Source: JACJXF01 sp964404825 (lineage in GTDB: Bacteria > Bacteroidota > Bacteroidia > Bacteroidales > GCA-2748055). Taken from it: DNA of 49,505 nucleotides. The stretch is taken from contig CAYOLQ010000017.1 in assembly GCA_964404825.1 (NCBI GenBank), positions 1 to 49,505 on the forward strand. The letters run 5' to 3'. Made by a program: the position numbers and the translations under genes. The notes under the pieces were generated by a model. It had not been told where the DNA came from, did not search any database, and saw only the letters and a list, made by a program, of their open reading frames with translations. Below are positions 17,546-24,786 of this stretch, one piece after another (the first letter of the stretch is position 1; every line of letters starts with the position of its first letter).

Positions 17546-18871
17546 TCAGATTGAGTTCCTGTCATTTTGAATATTTTCTTCACTTTCCTCTTCAGCATCA
17601 TTCCCTTCGACAAGCTGCCTTGGTGCAGATTTGAGTGGCCTGGCTCCCAGTTGTTCAATGTCTTTTGCCCGTTTCATCAGATTCCCTTTTCCTGTATTGA
17701 GTTTGTTCATCGAATCGTCGTATGATTTCTGAGTCGATTTCAATTTATTACCCACATCAACCAGATCATCCAGCAGGCTGTAAAACTTGTCAAGGAGTTC
17801 ACCACTTTTTTTGGCAATTTCCCTTGCATTGCGGTTTTGCGATTCCTGTCGCCAGAGGCTGGAAATCATTTTTAATGCGGCGATAAGGTTGGTGGGACTC
17901 ATCAGTAAAATTCTTCTCTCATAGGCAAAGTTCCATAATTCAGGATCTTTTTCAATTGCAACAAGATAAGCGGGTTCAACCGGCATAAACAACATTACAA
18001 AGTCGAGAGTTTTAACATCATATAATTCCTGATAATTCTTTTTACTTAATGAGAGAATATGAGTTTTAAGTGAGTTAAGGTGCTCCGACAAATGTTTTTC
18101 CTGTTCCTGCTTATCTTCCGATGAAAAATAACGCTCGTAAGCAGTAAGTGAAACCTTTGAATCGATTATTACATATCGTTCGCCAGGGTATTCAACAACA
18201 ACATCGGGTCGCAGGCTCTTACCCTCTTCATCTTTACGATTCTGTTGCACAAAATATTGCCGGTCTTTAACAAGTCCGCTTTTATCAAGAATACTTTCGA
18301 GAATCATTTCCCCCCAGTTTCCCTGGGTTTTACTTTCGCCTTTGAGCGCACGGGTGAGATTTTTGGTTTCTTCGCTTACTTTGAGATTCAGTTCGGCGAG
18401 TTTTCTGACTTCTTCTTTTAGTGAAAATCTTTGTTTGGTTTCTTCAACATAAGCGTTATCCACTTTTTTCTCAAAATCTTTAATCTTTTCGGAAAGAGGT
18501 TTCAGAATGGCGTCTATATTTTCCCTGTTTTGCTCAGTAAATTTCTTTGTTTTCTCTTCCAGAATTTCATTCGCCAGATTTTTGAACTCTACGTTCATCT
18601 TCTCATAGAGGATCCTTATTTCTTCTTTCTGTGCATGAAGTTTTTCCTCCAGATTTTTATTTTCGTTTTTAAACGAAGAAACTTCAGAGGTAAGCTGGAG
18701 CAGAATAATTTCTTTTGATTTCAGGGTTTCTTTGGTTTCCTGTAACTGGCTTTCCAGATTTTTTTCGCGTTCATTGATGATAGCTGATTTGCTTCCGGAA
18801 ATAATTCTCGCGAAAATCCATGCTATCATGAGTCCGATGGTAAGACCAATAATTAAAAATACAAAATCCAT
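17546..18871 (-). CDS. rmuC: DNA recombination protein RmuC
   Basis: The 441-residue protein has one N-terminal membrane helix (FVFLIIGLTIGLMIAWIFA), a long coiled coil (about 35-165, heptads rich in Glu, Lys, Leu) and the RmuC domain (about 175-400) with TQGNWGEMILESILDKSGL, DVVVEYPGERYVIIDSKVSL and FVMLFMPVEPAYL. RmuC limits DNA inversions and recombination between short repeats in E. coli; the fold resembles restriction-endonuclease cores. Convergent with the LEDWM gene, whose stop lies 20 bases from this one. Confidence 0.95.
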   Translation of the reverse strand: MDFVFLIIGLTIGLMIAWIFARIISGSKSAIINEREKNLESQLQETKETLKSKEIILLQLTSEVSSFKNENKNLEEKLHAQKEEIRILYEKMNVEFKNLANEILEEKTKKFTEQNRENIDAILKPLSEKIKDFEKKVDNAYVEETKQRFSLKEEVRKLAELNLKVSEETKNLTRALKGESKTQGNWGEMILESILDKSGLVKDRQYFVQQNRKDEEGKSLRPDVVVEYPGERYVIIDSKVSLTAYERYFSSEDKQEQEKHLSEHLNSLKTHILSLSKKNYQELYDVKTLDFVMLFMPVEPAYLVAIEKDPELWNFAYERRILLMSPTNLIAALKMISSLWRQESQNRNAREIAKKSGELLDKFYSLLDDLVDVGNKLKSTQKSYDDSMNKLNTGKGNLMKRAKDIEQLGARPLKSAPRQLVEGNDAEEESEENIQNDRNSI

Positions 18872-18953
18872 GGCATGCTAATTAAACATCCAATATACAA
18901 ATTAAGTGCAAAGGAATATGGGAAAGGCAATCTTTTTTATGCGCAAAGACTCC

Positions 18954-20081
18954 TTAGCTTTCCGAGGGAATTTTGAAAATCGGATTTCCCAGAAAGCGTT
19001 CAATTTTTTTAAGATTAGGGGTATCCTTTTTACTGACGAAAGTAAGGGCAACTCCCGATTTCTCGGCACGGGCAGTACGGCCGATCCGGTGAATATAATC
19101 TTCCGGATCCCTTGGAACATCATAATTAATAATAAGATCGAGGCCTTCCACATCGATCCCCCGTGAAATAATATCCGTTGCAACAAGAATCTGCAGCTTC
19201 CTGTTTTTAAAATCACGCATCACCAGCTCCCTTTCTTTCTGGTCGAGGTCGGAATGAATTGCCGCAACATTAAGCTTAAGTTTTTTGAGAGCTGTATTGA
19301 TCTCTTTCACCCGGATTTTACTGGACGCAAAAATAATCGCACCGGAAACATCATCTTTGGAAAATAACTCAACAATTTTATTGAGCTTTTGCTGCTCCTC
19401 AAGTAAATAAACACCCTGTATGGCACCATCTGCCGGTTTTGAGGCAGCGATATCAATCTGCAAAGGATTCGTAAGTATCGATTTAGCCAGAGTCCGCATC
19501 CGTGGAGGCATAGTAGCGGAAAACAGCAACGTTTGTCTCTTTTTCGGCAAGAGTTTGATGATTGTCATAATATCATCATAAAACCCCATATCGAGCATTC
19601 TGTCTGCCTCATCGAGTATAAGGTATTCGAGATGCGAAAGATCAACATACCCCAGTGCCAGATGTGAAAGGAATCTTCCGGGTGTTGCAATAACTATTTC
19701 GGCACCCATCACCAGAGCCGTCTTTTGCTGTTCCCACGTGGAGGAATCTCCTCCCCCGTAAACAGAAATGAAGCTGAGGTTCATATAATACCCGAAACCT
19801 TCCAGCTGCTGATCAATCTGCAGGGCAAGTTCTCGGGTAGGGACAATAATCATGGTATAAATTTTCCTGCTATCAACGCTTTTATCACAAAGCCGGTTAA
19901 GGATAGGTAAAATAAATGCGGCAGTTTTTCCTGTTCCGGTCTGTGCGCAACCCAGAACATCTTTACCCTGCATAATGGCCGGGATTGCTTCTATCTGAAT
20001 GGGAGTGGGCTTATCATAGCCCATTGCTTCTATTCCCTGAAAAACTTCGTCTTTGAAATTAAACTGTACAAATTCTGACAC
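18954..20081 (-). CDS. DEAD-box ATP-dependent RNA helicase
   Basis: The 375-residue helicase has all core motifs: Q motif (KPTPIQIEAIP, 24-34), Walker A AQTGTGKT (46-53), PTRELA, TPGR, DEAD (about 155-158), SAT, and HRIGRTAR (about 330-338). It resembles RhlE-type helicases but ends directly after the core (…NPIFKIPSES) with no basic C-terminal tail, so RNA specificity must come from elsewhere. Likely roles are ribosome assembly, RNA decay or cold adaptation. A TACCTTTG box on the minus strand at 20197-20204 could drive it with a leader of about 110 bases. Confidence 0.94.
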   Translation of the reverse strand: MSEFVQFNFKDEVFQGIEAMGYDKPTPIQIEAIPAIMQGKDVLGCAQTGTGKTAAFILPILNRLCDKSVDSRKIYTMIIVPTRELALQIDQQLEGFGYYMNLSFISVYGGGDSSTWEQQKTALVMGAEIVIATPGRFLSHLALGYVDLSHLEYLILDEADRMLDMGFYDDIMTIIKLLPKKRQTLLFSATMPPRMRTLAKSILTNPLQIDIAASKPADGAIQGVYLLEEQQKLNKIVELFSKDDVSGAIIFASSKIRVKEINTALKKLKLNVAAIHSDLDQKERELVMRDFKNRKLQILVATDIISRGIDVEGLDLIINYDVPRDPEDYIHRIGRTARAEKSGVALTFVSKKDTPNLKKIERFLGNPIFKIPSES

Positions 20082-20196
20082 TTTCTCTGTTATTTGATTA
20101 TCTGTTCTTACACGATTAGGTTACCTGAATGTTTATTGCAAGGCAACTTCCTGCATGTTTTTCCCGCATTTTTTACCGGGGGATCTTAATAATAGG

Positions 20197-20204
20197 CAAA
20201 GGTA
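20197..20204 (-). promoter_or_regulatory. Putative -7 box (TACCTTTG, minus strand) for the helicase
   Basis: Exact TAnnTTTG match with a TTG on the same strand at 20227-20229, a 22-base spacer. Confidence 0.5.
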
Positions 20205-20292
20205 GGCTTTTTTGAGCTTATTGCACCAAATTATTTATGAGCAGATGTGCTTTGCAATGTCTTCAGGTAAAATCATTCACTGCTACCTCAGG

Positions 20293-20336
20293 CCCCTTGC
20301 ACCTCCGCTAAAGCTTCAGCGGCACGCGGAAAGGGG
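20293..20336. repeat. GC-rich nested inverted repeat
   Basis: Outer arms CCCCTT/AAGGGG (20293-20298, 20331-20336) enclose CCGCTAAAGCTTCAGCGG (20305-20322), itself nearly palindromic. The block is far more GC-rich than its surroundings and could form a cruciform or an RNA hairpin; it may be a member of a dispersed repeat family. Confidence 0.5.
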
Positions 20337-20430
20337 AAACCCGGGCGCGCTGACGCCACTCATGCGGATAATGGTTTTAGTGCAATAACGAAAATCACGT
20401 TTTCATTAAATCTTTGCTCGTATTTTCATT

Positions 20431-20438
20431 TACATTTG
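20431..20438 (+). promoter_or_regulatory. Putative -7 box (TACATTTG) for the HAD gene
   Basis: Exact TAnnTTTG match. Transcription would start near 20444, downstream of the earliest in-frame TTG (20414) and just before the TTG at 20453, which therefore is the better start. Confidence 0.55.
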
Positions 20439-20452
20439 CAAAAACGCTACCA

Positions 20453-21145
20453 TTGAAAGTTTACAAACATATTTTTTTCGATCTCGACCGGACGCTCTGG
20501 GACTTCGATGCCAACTCACGGGCAGCCCTTACAGATGTTTTCAGGAAGTATAATCTGGATCAGTATTTCGAATCACCTGAGCCTTTTGTAAAATCGTATC
20601 ATAAGCATAATGAAATCCTTTGGTATCAATACCGAGAGGGAAATATAAAAAAGGAAATACTGAGATCATTGCGTTTTGAGCTGACATTAAGGGATGCCGG
20701 TGTTGAAAATCACGACCTGGCTAAGGATATCGGTGAAGACTATCTGATTCTCAGCACTGAAAAAACAATCCTATTTCCATATACTCATGAAATTCTTTTG
20801 TATCTGCAAAAAAAATATCCTTTGTATATTTTAACAAACGGTTTTCGTGAAACGCAGTTCAGTAAAATGAAAAACTGTGATCTCACTAAGTATTTCCATA
20901 CTGTTTTTACATCCGAGACCATCGGCTACAACAAACCTAATCCAAAAATATTCCAATGGGCTATAACATCGGTAAATGGTCGTAAAGACGAGTGTCTGAT
21001 GATTGGTGATGATATTGAAGTGGATATTCTCGGAGCCAAAAGTTTCGGGATAGATCAGGTGTTTTTTAATCCCGATAAGATTCTGACAGATTCGAAGCCA
21101 ACATATGAGATTGAGTCGCTTATGGATTTGAAGAAATTCCTGTGA
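20453..21145 (+). CDS. YjjG-type HAD pyrimidine nucleotidase
   Basis: The 230-residue HAD hydrolase begins KVYKHIFFDLDRTLWDFDAN, carrying motif I (DLDRT), then ILTNGF (motif II Thr), FNKP-like GYNKPNPKIF (motif III Lys) and MIGDDIEVDILGA (motif IV). This matches the YjjG family of noncanonical pyrimidine nucleotidases, which dephosphorylate dUMP, dTMP and damaged pyrimidine nucleotides. The start is TTG 20453, because no ATG is available and the -7 box at 20431-20438 rules out the longer form. Confidence 0.88.
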   Translation: MKVYKHIFFDLDRTLWDFDANSRAALTDVFRKYNLDQYFESPEPFVKSYHKHNEILWYQYREGNIKKEILRSLRFELTLRDAGVENHDLAKDIGEDYLILSTEKTILFPYTHEILLYLQKKYPLYILTNGFRETQFSKMKNCDLTKYFHTVFTSETIGYNKPNPKIFQWAITSVNGRKDECLMIGDDIEVDILGAKSFGIDQVFFNPDKILTDSKPTYEIESLMDLKKFL

Positions 21146-21157
21146 TGAATGGAAAGG

Positions 21158-21255
21158 TTAAGCGCAAGGGCGAAAAGTTAAGCGCGAAGACGCGAGGGAT
21201 ACGCAAATTATTTTTTTGCGTTTTTTTCTTTGCGCCTTTGCGCCCTTGCGCTTAA
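21158..21255. repeat. Long inverted repeat with 15-bp perfect arms
   Basis: TTAAGCGCAAGGGCG (21158-21172) pairs exactly with CGCCCTTGCGCTTAA (21241-21255). The interior holds further GCGC/TTTGCGC variants and T-runs. It lies at the convergent ends of the HAD gene and dnaB and may stop transcription from both sides. Confidence 0.7.
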
Positions 21256-21290
21256 ATTGACCTTTGCGTGAAACTTCTCTCAGAATGGCT

Positions 21291-21390
21291 NNNNNNNNNN
21301 NNNNNNNNNNNNNNNNNNNNNNNNNNNNNNNNNNNNNNNNNNNNNNNNNNNNNNNNNNNNNNNNNNNNNNNNNNNNNNNNNNNNNNNNNN
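21291..21390. other. Scaffold gap of 100 N with 55-bp duplicated flanks
   Basis: The 55 bases before the gap (21236-21290) are identical to the 55 after it (21391-21445), and both contain the last codons of dnaB. The two contigs most likely overlap here and no sequence is missing. Confidence 0.9.
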
Positions 21391-21434
21391 CTTTGCGCCC
21401 TTGCGCTTAAATTGACCTTTGCGTGAAACTTCTC

Positions 21435-22958
21435 TCAGAATGGCTGATCCTCGAATCCCCTGTTTTGCCCGATATCAAAGGAATTATCTCTTCCCTTTTT
21501 AAAATCCTCATTCATTTTTGATCCGAAGGTGACGGCGGGTGTTGCGGTTTCTTCACCGAATGAAGGGCTTACATCGTCGAGCTCGGTGAACTTTGCAAAT
21601 TCTTCACGGAAACGCAGGGTAATATCTCCAATGGCTCCGTTTCTGTGTTTGGCAACAATAATTTCGGCCATCCCCCGGGTTGAGTTGCCGTCTTCGTCAA
21701 CATCCATTCCATATTTTTCCGGCCGGTGAATAAAACATACAATATCGGCATCCTGTTCGATAGCTCCTGATTCCCTGAGGTCGGAAAGTTGCGGACGTTT
21801 TGAACCCGAACGAAGTTCAACACTACGGTTAAGCTGTGAAAGAGCTATTATGGGGACATTCAGCTCTTTTGCAATACCTTTTAATGCTCGTGAAATAGTA
21901 CTTACTTCCTGCTCACGGTTACCTTTTGAATCACCCGGACCGCTCATCAGCTGAAGATAATCGATTATAATTACCTGAATGTCGTACAGATTTTTAAGAC
22001 GGCGGCACTTAGCCCTGATCTCGTAAATGGTTATAGCAGGAGTATCGTCGATGAAGATTGGAGCTTCAACAAGTCCTTTGATTCTGTATTCCAGCTGTTC
22101 CCACTCATACTGTTCGAGCCTGCCGTTTCGGATCCGGTCGGACGGTAATTCGGTTTCGGCAACAATTAATCGGTTTACAAGCTGGATGGATGACATTTCG
22201 AGGGAGAACAGTGCAACAGGCCGTTTGTGTTCAACAGCCATATTCCGGGCCATAGAGAGTACAAATGCTGTTTTCCCCATGGATGGACGCGCGGCAATGA
22301 TGATGAGGTCAGACTTCTGCCATCCTGATGTCAATCTGTCGAGTCTGGTAAAGCCCGAAGGTACCCCGCTCAGCGAATCTTCGCGTTTGGATGCTTCTTC
22401 AATCTGGTGGATTGCCTCTTTTATCAGAATGTTGATTTTGGCAGTTTCTTTCCTTATGTTCCCTTCAGCGATGCTGAAAAGCTGACGCTCGGAAAAATCG
22501 AGCAGTTCGTCAACATCATTCGATTCGTCGTAAGCTCTTGTCTGAATTTCAGATGCAACACGAATAAGTTCACGTTGAATAAACTTCTGCGCAACAATTC
22601 TGGCGTGGTATTCGAGGTGGGCGGCCGAAGCAATCCGGCTTGTAAGCTGGGTAATATAAAGTGCTCCTCCGACTTCATTAAGGAGTTCCCTCTTCTTAAG
22701 TTCTTCGGTAACGGTAAGAATATCAATAGGCTGTTGTGCTGTAGAAAGATCCACAATTGCCTGATACATCTTCTGATGTGCCTCCTTATAAAAGCTCTGA
22801 GGCTTAAGGATGTCCAGTACTGCAATAACAGCGTCTTTTTCGAGCATGATGGCGCCTAAAACCGCTTCTTCCAGATCAATTGCCTGTGGAGGAATGCGGC
22901 CATATTCCGGATTTACTTTAGGAGTACTCGTCTCTTTTCTTGGATTTTTGGCGGCCAT
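21435..22958 (-). CDS. dnaB: Replicative DNA helicase DnaB
   Basis: The 507-residue hexameric helicase unwinds DNA at the replication fork. It has the DnaB N-terminal domain (about 20-125, PPQAIDLEEAVLGAIMLEKD) and the RecA-like motor with Walker A ARPSMGKTAFVLSMA, Walker B IIIDYLQLMSG, and the C-terminal motif ELNVPIIALSQLNRSVE. No intein is seen. The frame opens 4 codons further upstream (22970), but the TAACTTTG box at 22982-22989 puts the transcription start near 22976, so the ATG at 22958 is favoured. The 3' end lies beside an assembly gap, but the C terminus is intact. Confidence 0.95.
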   Translation of the reverse strand: MAAKNPRKETSTPKVNPEYGRIPPQAIDLEEAVLGAIMLEKDAVIAVLDILKPQSFYKEAHQKMYQAIVDLSTAQQPIDILTVTEELKKRELLNEVGGALYITQLTSRIASAAHLEYHARIVAQKFIQRELIRVASEIQTRAYDESNDVDELLDFSERQLFSIAEGNIRKETAKINILIKEAIHQIEEASKREDSLSGVPSGFTRLDRLTSGWQKSDLIIIAARPSMGKTAFVLSMARNMAVEHKRPVALFSLEMSSIQLVNRLIVAETELPSDRIRNGRLEQYEWEQLEYRIKGLVEAPIFIDDTPAITIYEIRAKCRRLKNLYDIQVIIIDYLQLMSGPGDSKGNREQEVSTISRALKGIAKELNVPIIALSQLNRSVELRSGSKRPQLSDLRESGAIEQDADIVCFIHRPEKYGMDVDEDGNSTRGMAEIIVAKHRNGAIGDITLRFREEFAKFTELDDVSPSFGEETATPAVTFGSKMNEDFKKGRDNSFDIGQNRGFEDQPF

Positions 22959-22981
22959 GGATAATTCCATTTTTAAGAATT

Positions 22982-22989
22982 CAAAGTTA
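22982..22989 (-). promoter_or_regulatory. Putative -7 box (TAACTTTG, minus strand) for dnaB
   Basis: Exact TAnnTTTG match 24 bases before the ATG at 22958. Confidence 0.5.
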
Positions 22990-23240
22990 GAAAAATCACT
23001 TCCCTTTTCTAATTTTTTTGATGATTAGTTTGAGCAATTTAAATAAATAAAAAGGCAACCGATGAGTTTTAATGCAAAGATCAGATTATAATATCCCTAT
23101 TTATTCTTGCTATTTAAAAGCATTGGATTCAAGATTAAATTCGCTTTCAATTTATTTTGTCCTCATGCCGGACAGGCATTTACTTTTTTTATTCACAAAG
23201 TGTTTAATTCATTGGTGTTCATGAGATCGCTTCGCTAAGT

Positions 23241-23273
23241 TCTTGATGAAAAAAGTAAACAAAAAAATCAAGA
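23241..23273. repeat. Inverted repeat TCTTGAT…ATCAAGA
   Basis: Seven-base perfect arms (23241-23247 and 23267-23273) around an A-rich loop, directly upstream of repeat copy 2. Copy 1 at 16770 lacks this module. Confidence 0.6.
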
Positions 23274-23276
23274 AAA

Positions 23277-23395
23277 AATCATCCCGGCCTTTACCCACAA
23301 GTCCCGATGTACATCGGGATCGCGGCCATTTTTTCGGGCCACCGCGCTATACTCTTTCTTAATTTTGACTTATCTCGTTTAAAATTATTCGGGAT
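23277..23395. repeat. Intergenic repeat, copy 2
   Basis: Bases 23277-23348 are identical to 16770-16841, including the palindrome TCCCGATGTACATCGGGA; similarity decays over the next 40-50 bases. Confidence 0.85.
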
Positions 23396-23530
23396 TATTG
23401 TGATAACATCAAATTCACTGAAACGTTTCATTTCAATATTTGAAATGAGACAAAAGCCATTGAATATAAAATTACATGATTCTGCTTCTATTTTCAGAGG
23501 AAAAATTAATTTTACACTAAATCAGTTCTA

Positions 23531-24337
23531 ATGATACTCTTCCCGAATGCAAAAATAAACCTTGGTCTTCACGTACTTTCAAAGAGGGAAGATCAATATC
23601 ACAATCTGGATACGCTCATGCATCCGGTTGGTTTATGCGATATACTGGAATTTCTTCCCTCCGCTGCTGAAGAAACTGTTTTCAGGCTTAGCGGGATTCC
23701 TGTTTCAGGAGAGATGAAAGAAAACCTGGTATACAAGGCATATAATCTTCTGAAAAACAAATACAATCTACCCCGGCTGAAAATACACCTGCACAAAATG
23801 ATTCCTGCCGGTGCAGGGCTTGGGGGAGGTTCTTCAGATGCAGCATTTATGTTAAAAGGTTTGAACAGCATGTTCGGATTAAAACTCAGCATATCAGACT
23901 TACAGGAATATGCATCAATGTTGGGAAGCGACTGTAGTTTCTTTATTGAAAACATTCCGGCTCTGGCTTCCGGAAGGGGCGAAAATCTTAAACCTGCTCC
24001 TGATTATCTGGAAAATTTTAAAATAATGCTTTTTTTCCCGGGATTTCCTGTATCAACCAAAGAAGCATACACCGGAATCCGTCCCTTTTCTGACAGGATA
24101 AGTCTTTCACAAGCTCTGGATTCAGGTGTCTCAAACTGGAAATTCGGTTTATGTAATGACTTTGAAGAGACCGTTTTTGTAAAATATCCTTTATTAAAAG
24201 ATTTAAAAGAAAGCCTCTACGATAAAGGTGCTGTTTATGCTTCAATGAGTGGCAGCGGATCGGCTGTGTATGGTGTTTTTGATAAAGATTTTATTCTGCC
24301 GGAAGTACTTCAAAAAAGTCTGATATGGGAAGGATAA
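23531..24337 (+). CDS. ispE: 4-diphosphocytidyl-2-C-methyl-D-erythritol kinase
   Basis: The 268-residue GHMP kinase phosphorylates CDP-methylerythritol in the non-mevalonate isoprenoid pathway. It shows PNAKINLGLHV at the N terminus with the substrate-binding Lys and Asn, the ATP motif PAGAGLGGGSSDAAF near residues 94-108, and the C-terminal SMSGSGSAVYGVF motif. Length is typical for Bacteroidota. It supplies precursors for menaquinone (mqnE is at 38784) and undecaprenyl phosphate. Confidence 0.95.
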   Translation: MILFPNAKINLGLHVLSKREDQYHNLDTLMHPVGLCDILEFLPSAAEETVFRLSGIPVSGEMKENLVYKAYNLLKNKYNLPRLKIHLHKMIPAGAGLGGGSSDAAFMLKGLNSMFGLKLSISDLQEYASMLGSDCSFFIENIPALASGRGENLKPAPDYLENFKIMLFFPGFPVSTKEAYTGIRPFSDRISLSQALDSGVSNWKFGLCNDFEETVFVKYPLLKDLKESLYDKGAVYASMSGSGSAVYGVFDKDFILPEVLQKSLIWEG

Positions 24338-24345
24338 TTACCGTG

Positions 24346-24372
24346 CCAACTTCCCGCGGGGCGGGAGGTTGG
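24346..24372. terminator. GC-rich hairpin between convergent ispE and carboxylase genes
   Basis: CCAACTTCCCGC (24346-24357) pairs with GCGGGAGGTTGG (24361-24372) except for one G-T position, with a 3-base loop. There is no T-run, so it may be a dispersed repeat rather than a simple terminator. Confidence 0.5.
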
Positions 24373-24394
24373 GGTGGTTCAATAATCAGGATTT

Positions 24395-24772
24395 TTATTC
24401 AATTTCTGCAATCAGAAAATTTTTCGGAATGGTTTCTCCGGCCTTAACATAGATTTTCTTTAGTTTTCCTGAAACCGGAATAGTAACCAAATTTCTCATT
24501 TTCATTGCTTCCAGAATCAGAACAGGGTCACCTGCATCAAGCTGTTTTCCTTCTTTTGCAAATATTTCCAGAATTGTTCCCGGGATATAAGAGAGAATCA
24601 TTTTTGGATCTGCAGGTTTATAGGCTTTCCTGTTCAGGTATTTTTTTGTAAGAAGGGTGCTGTATATTGTTTCATCGATCTGTAAACTTTTACAGTCGGG
24701 TCCCAGCGATTCGCAAGCACTCTTAACCTCCCTTTTCGGGGAGGACGGTTTTTTCTTTGTCTTATCTGCCAT
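24395..24772 (-). CDS. Biotin carboxyl carrier protein, carboxylase locus 1
   Basis: The 125-residue protein ends in a biotinyl domain (about 55-125) with the biotinylation motif ILEAMKMRN; the lysine is the attachment site. The N-terminal 50 residues are lysine-rich and variable. It follows the carboxyltransferase gene by 14 bases. The pair is of the propionyl/methylmalonyl type. No biotin carboxylase is present at this locus, so it may rely on the one at 45483, or form part of a decarboxylase with a membrane subunit elsewhere. Confidence 0.92.
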   Translation of the reverse strand: MADKTKKKPSSPKREVKSACESLGPDCKSLQIDETIYSTLLTKKYLNRKAYKPADPKMILSYIPGTILEIFAKEGKQLDAGDPVLILEAMKMRNLVTIPVSGKLKKIYVKAGETIPKNFLIAEIE

Positions 24773-24786
24773 AGCCTTAATAGTGA

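Larger units (their letters stand above)
20082..20452. other. Intergenic region with divergent promoters and a GC-rich inverted repeat
   Basis: Contains the helicase -7 box (20197-20204), the inverted repeat at 20293-20336 and the -7 box of the HAD gene (20431-20438). No coding sequence seen. Confidence 0.5.
22990..23530. other. Intergenic region between dnaB and ispE carrying repeat modules
   Basis: Holds the hairpin ATGCC-GGACA-GGCAT (23165-23179), the TCTTGAT/ATCAAGA inverted repeat (23241-23273) and repeat copy 2 (from 23277). Short frames across it overlap the repeats and show no coding character. Confidence 0.6.

Noticed and set aside
23307..23531. 74-codon plus-strand open frame before ispE
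   Set aside because: It starts inside repeat copy 2, has no conserved features, and its stop overlaps the ispE start.
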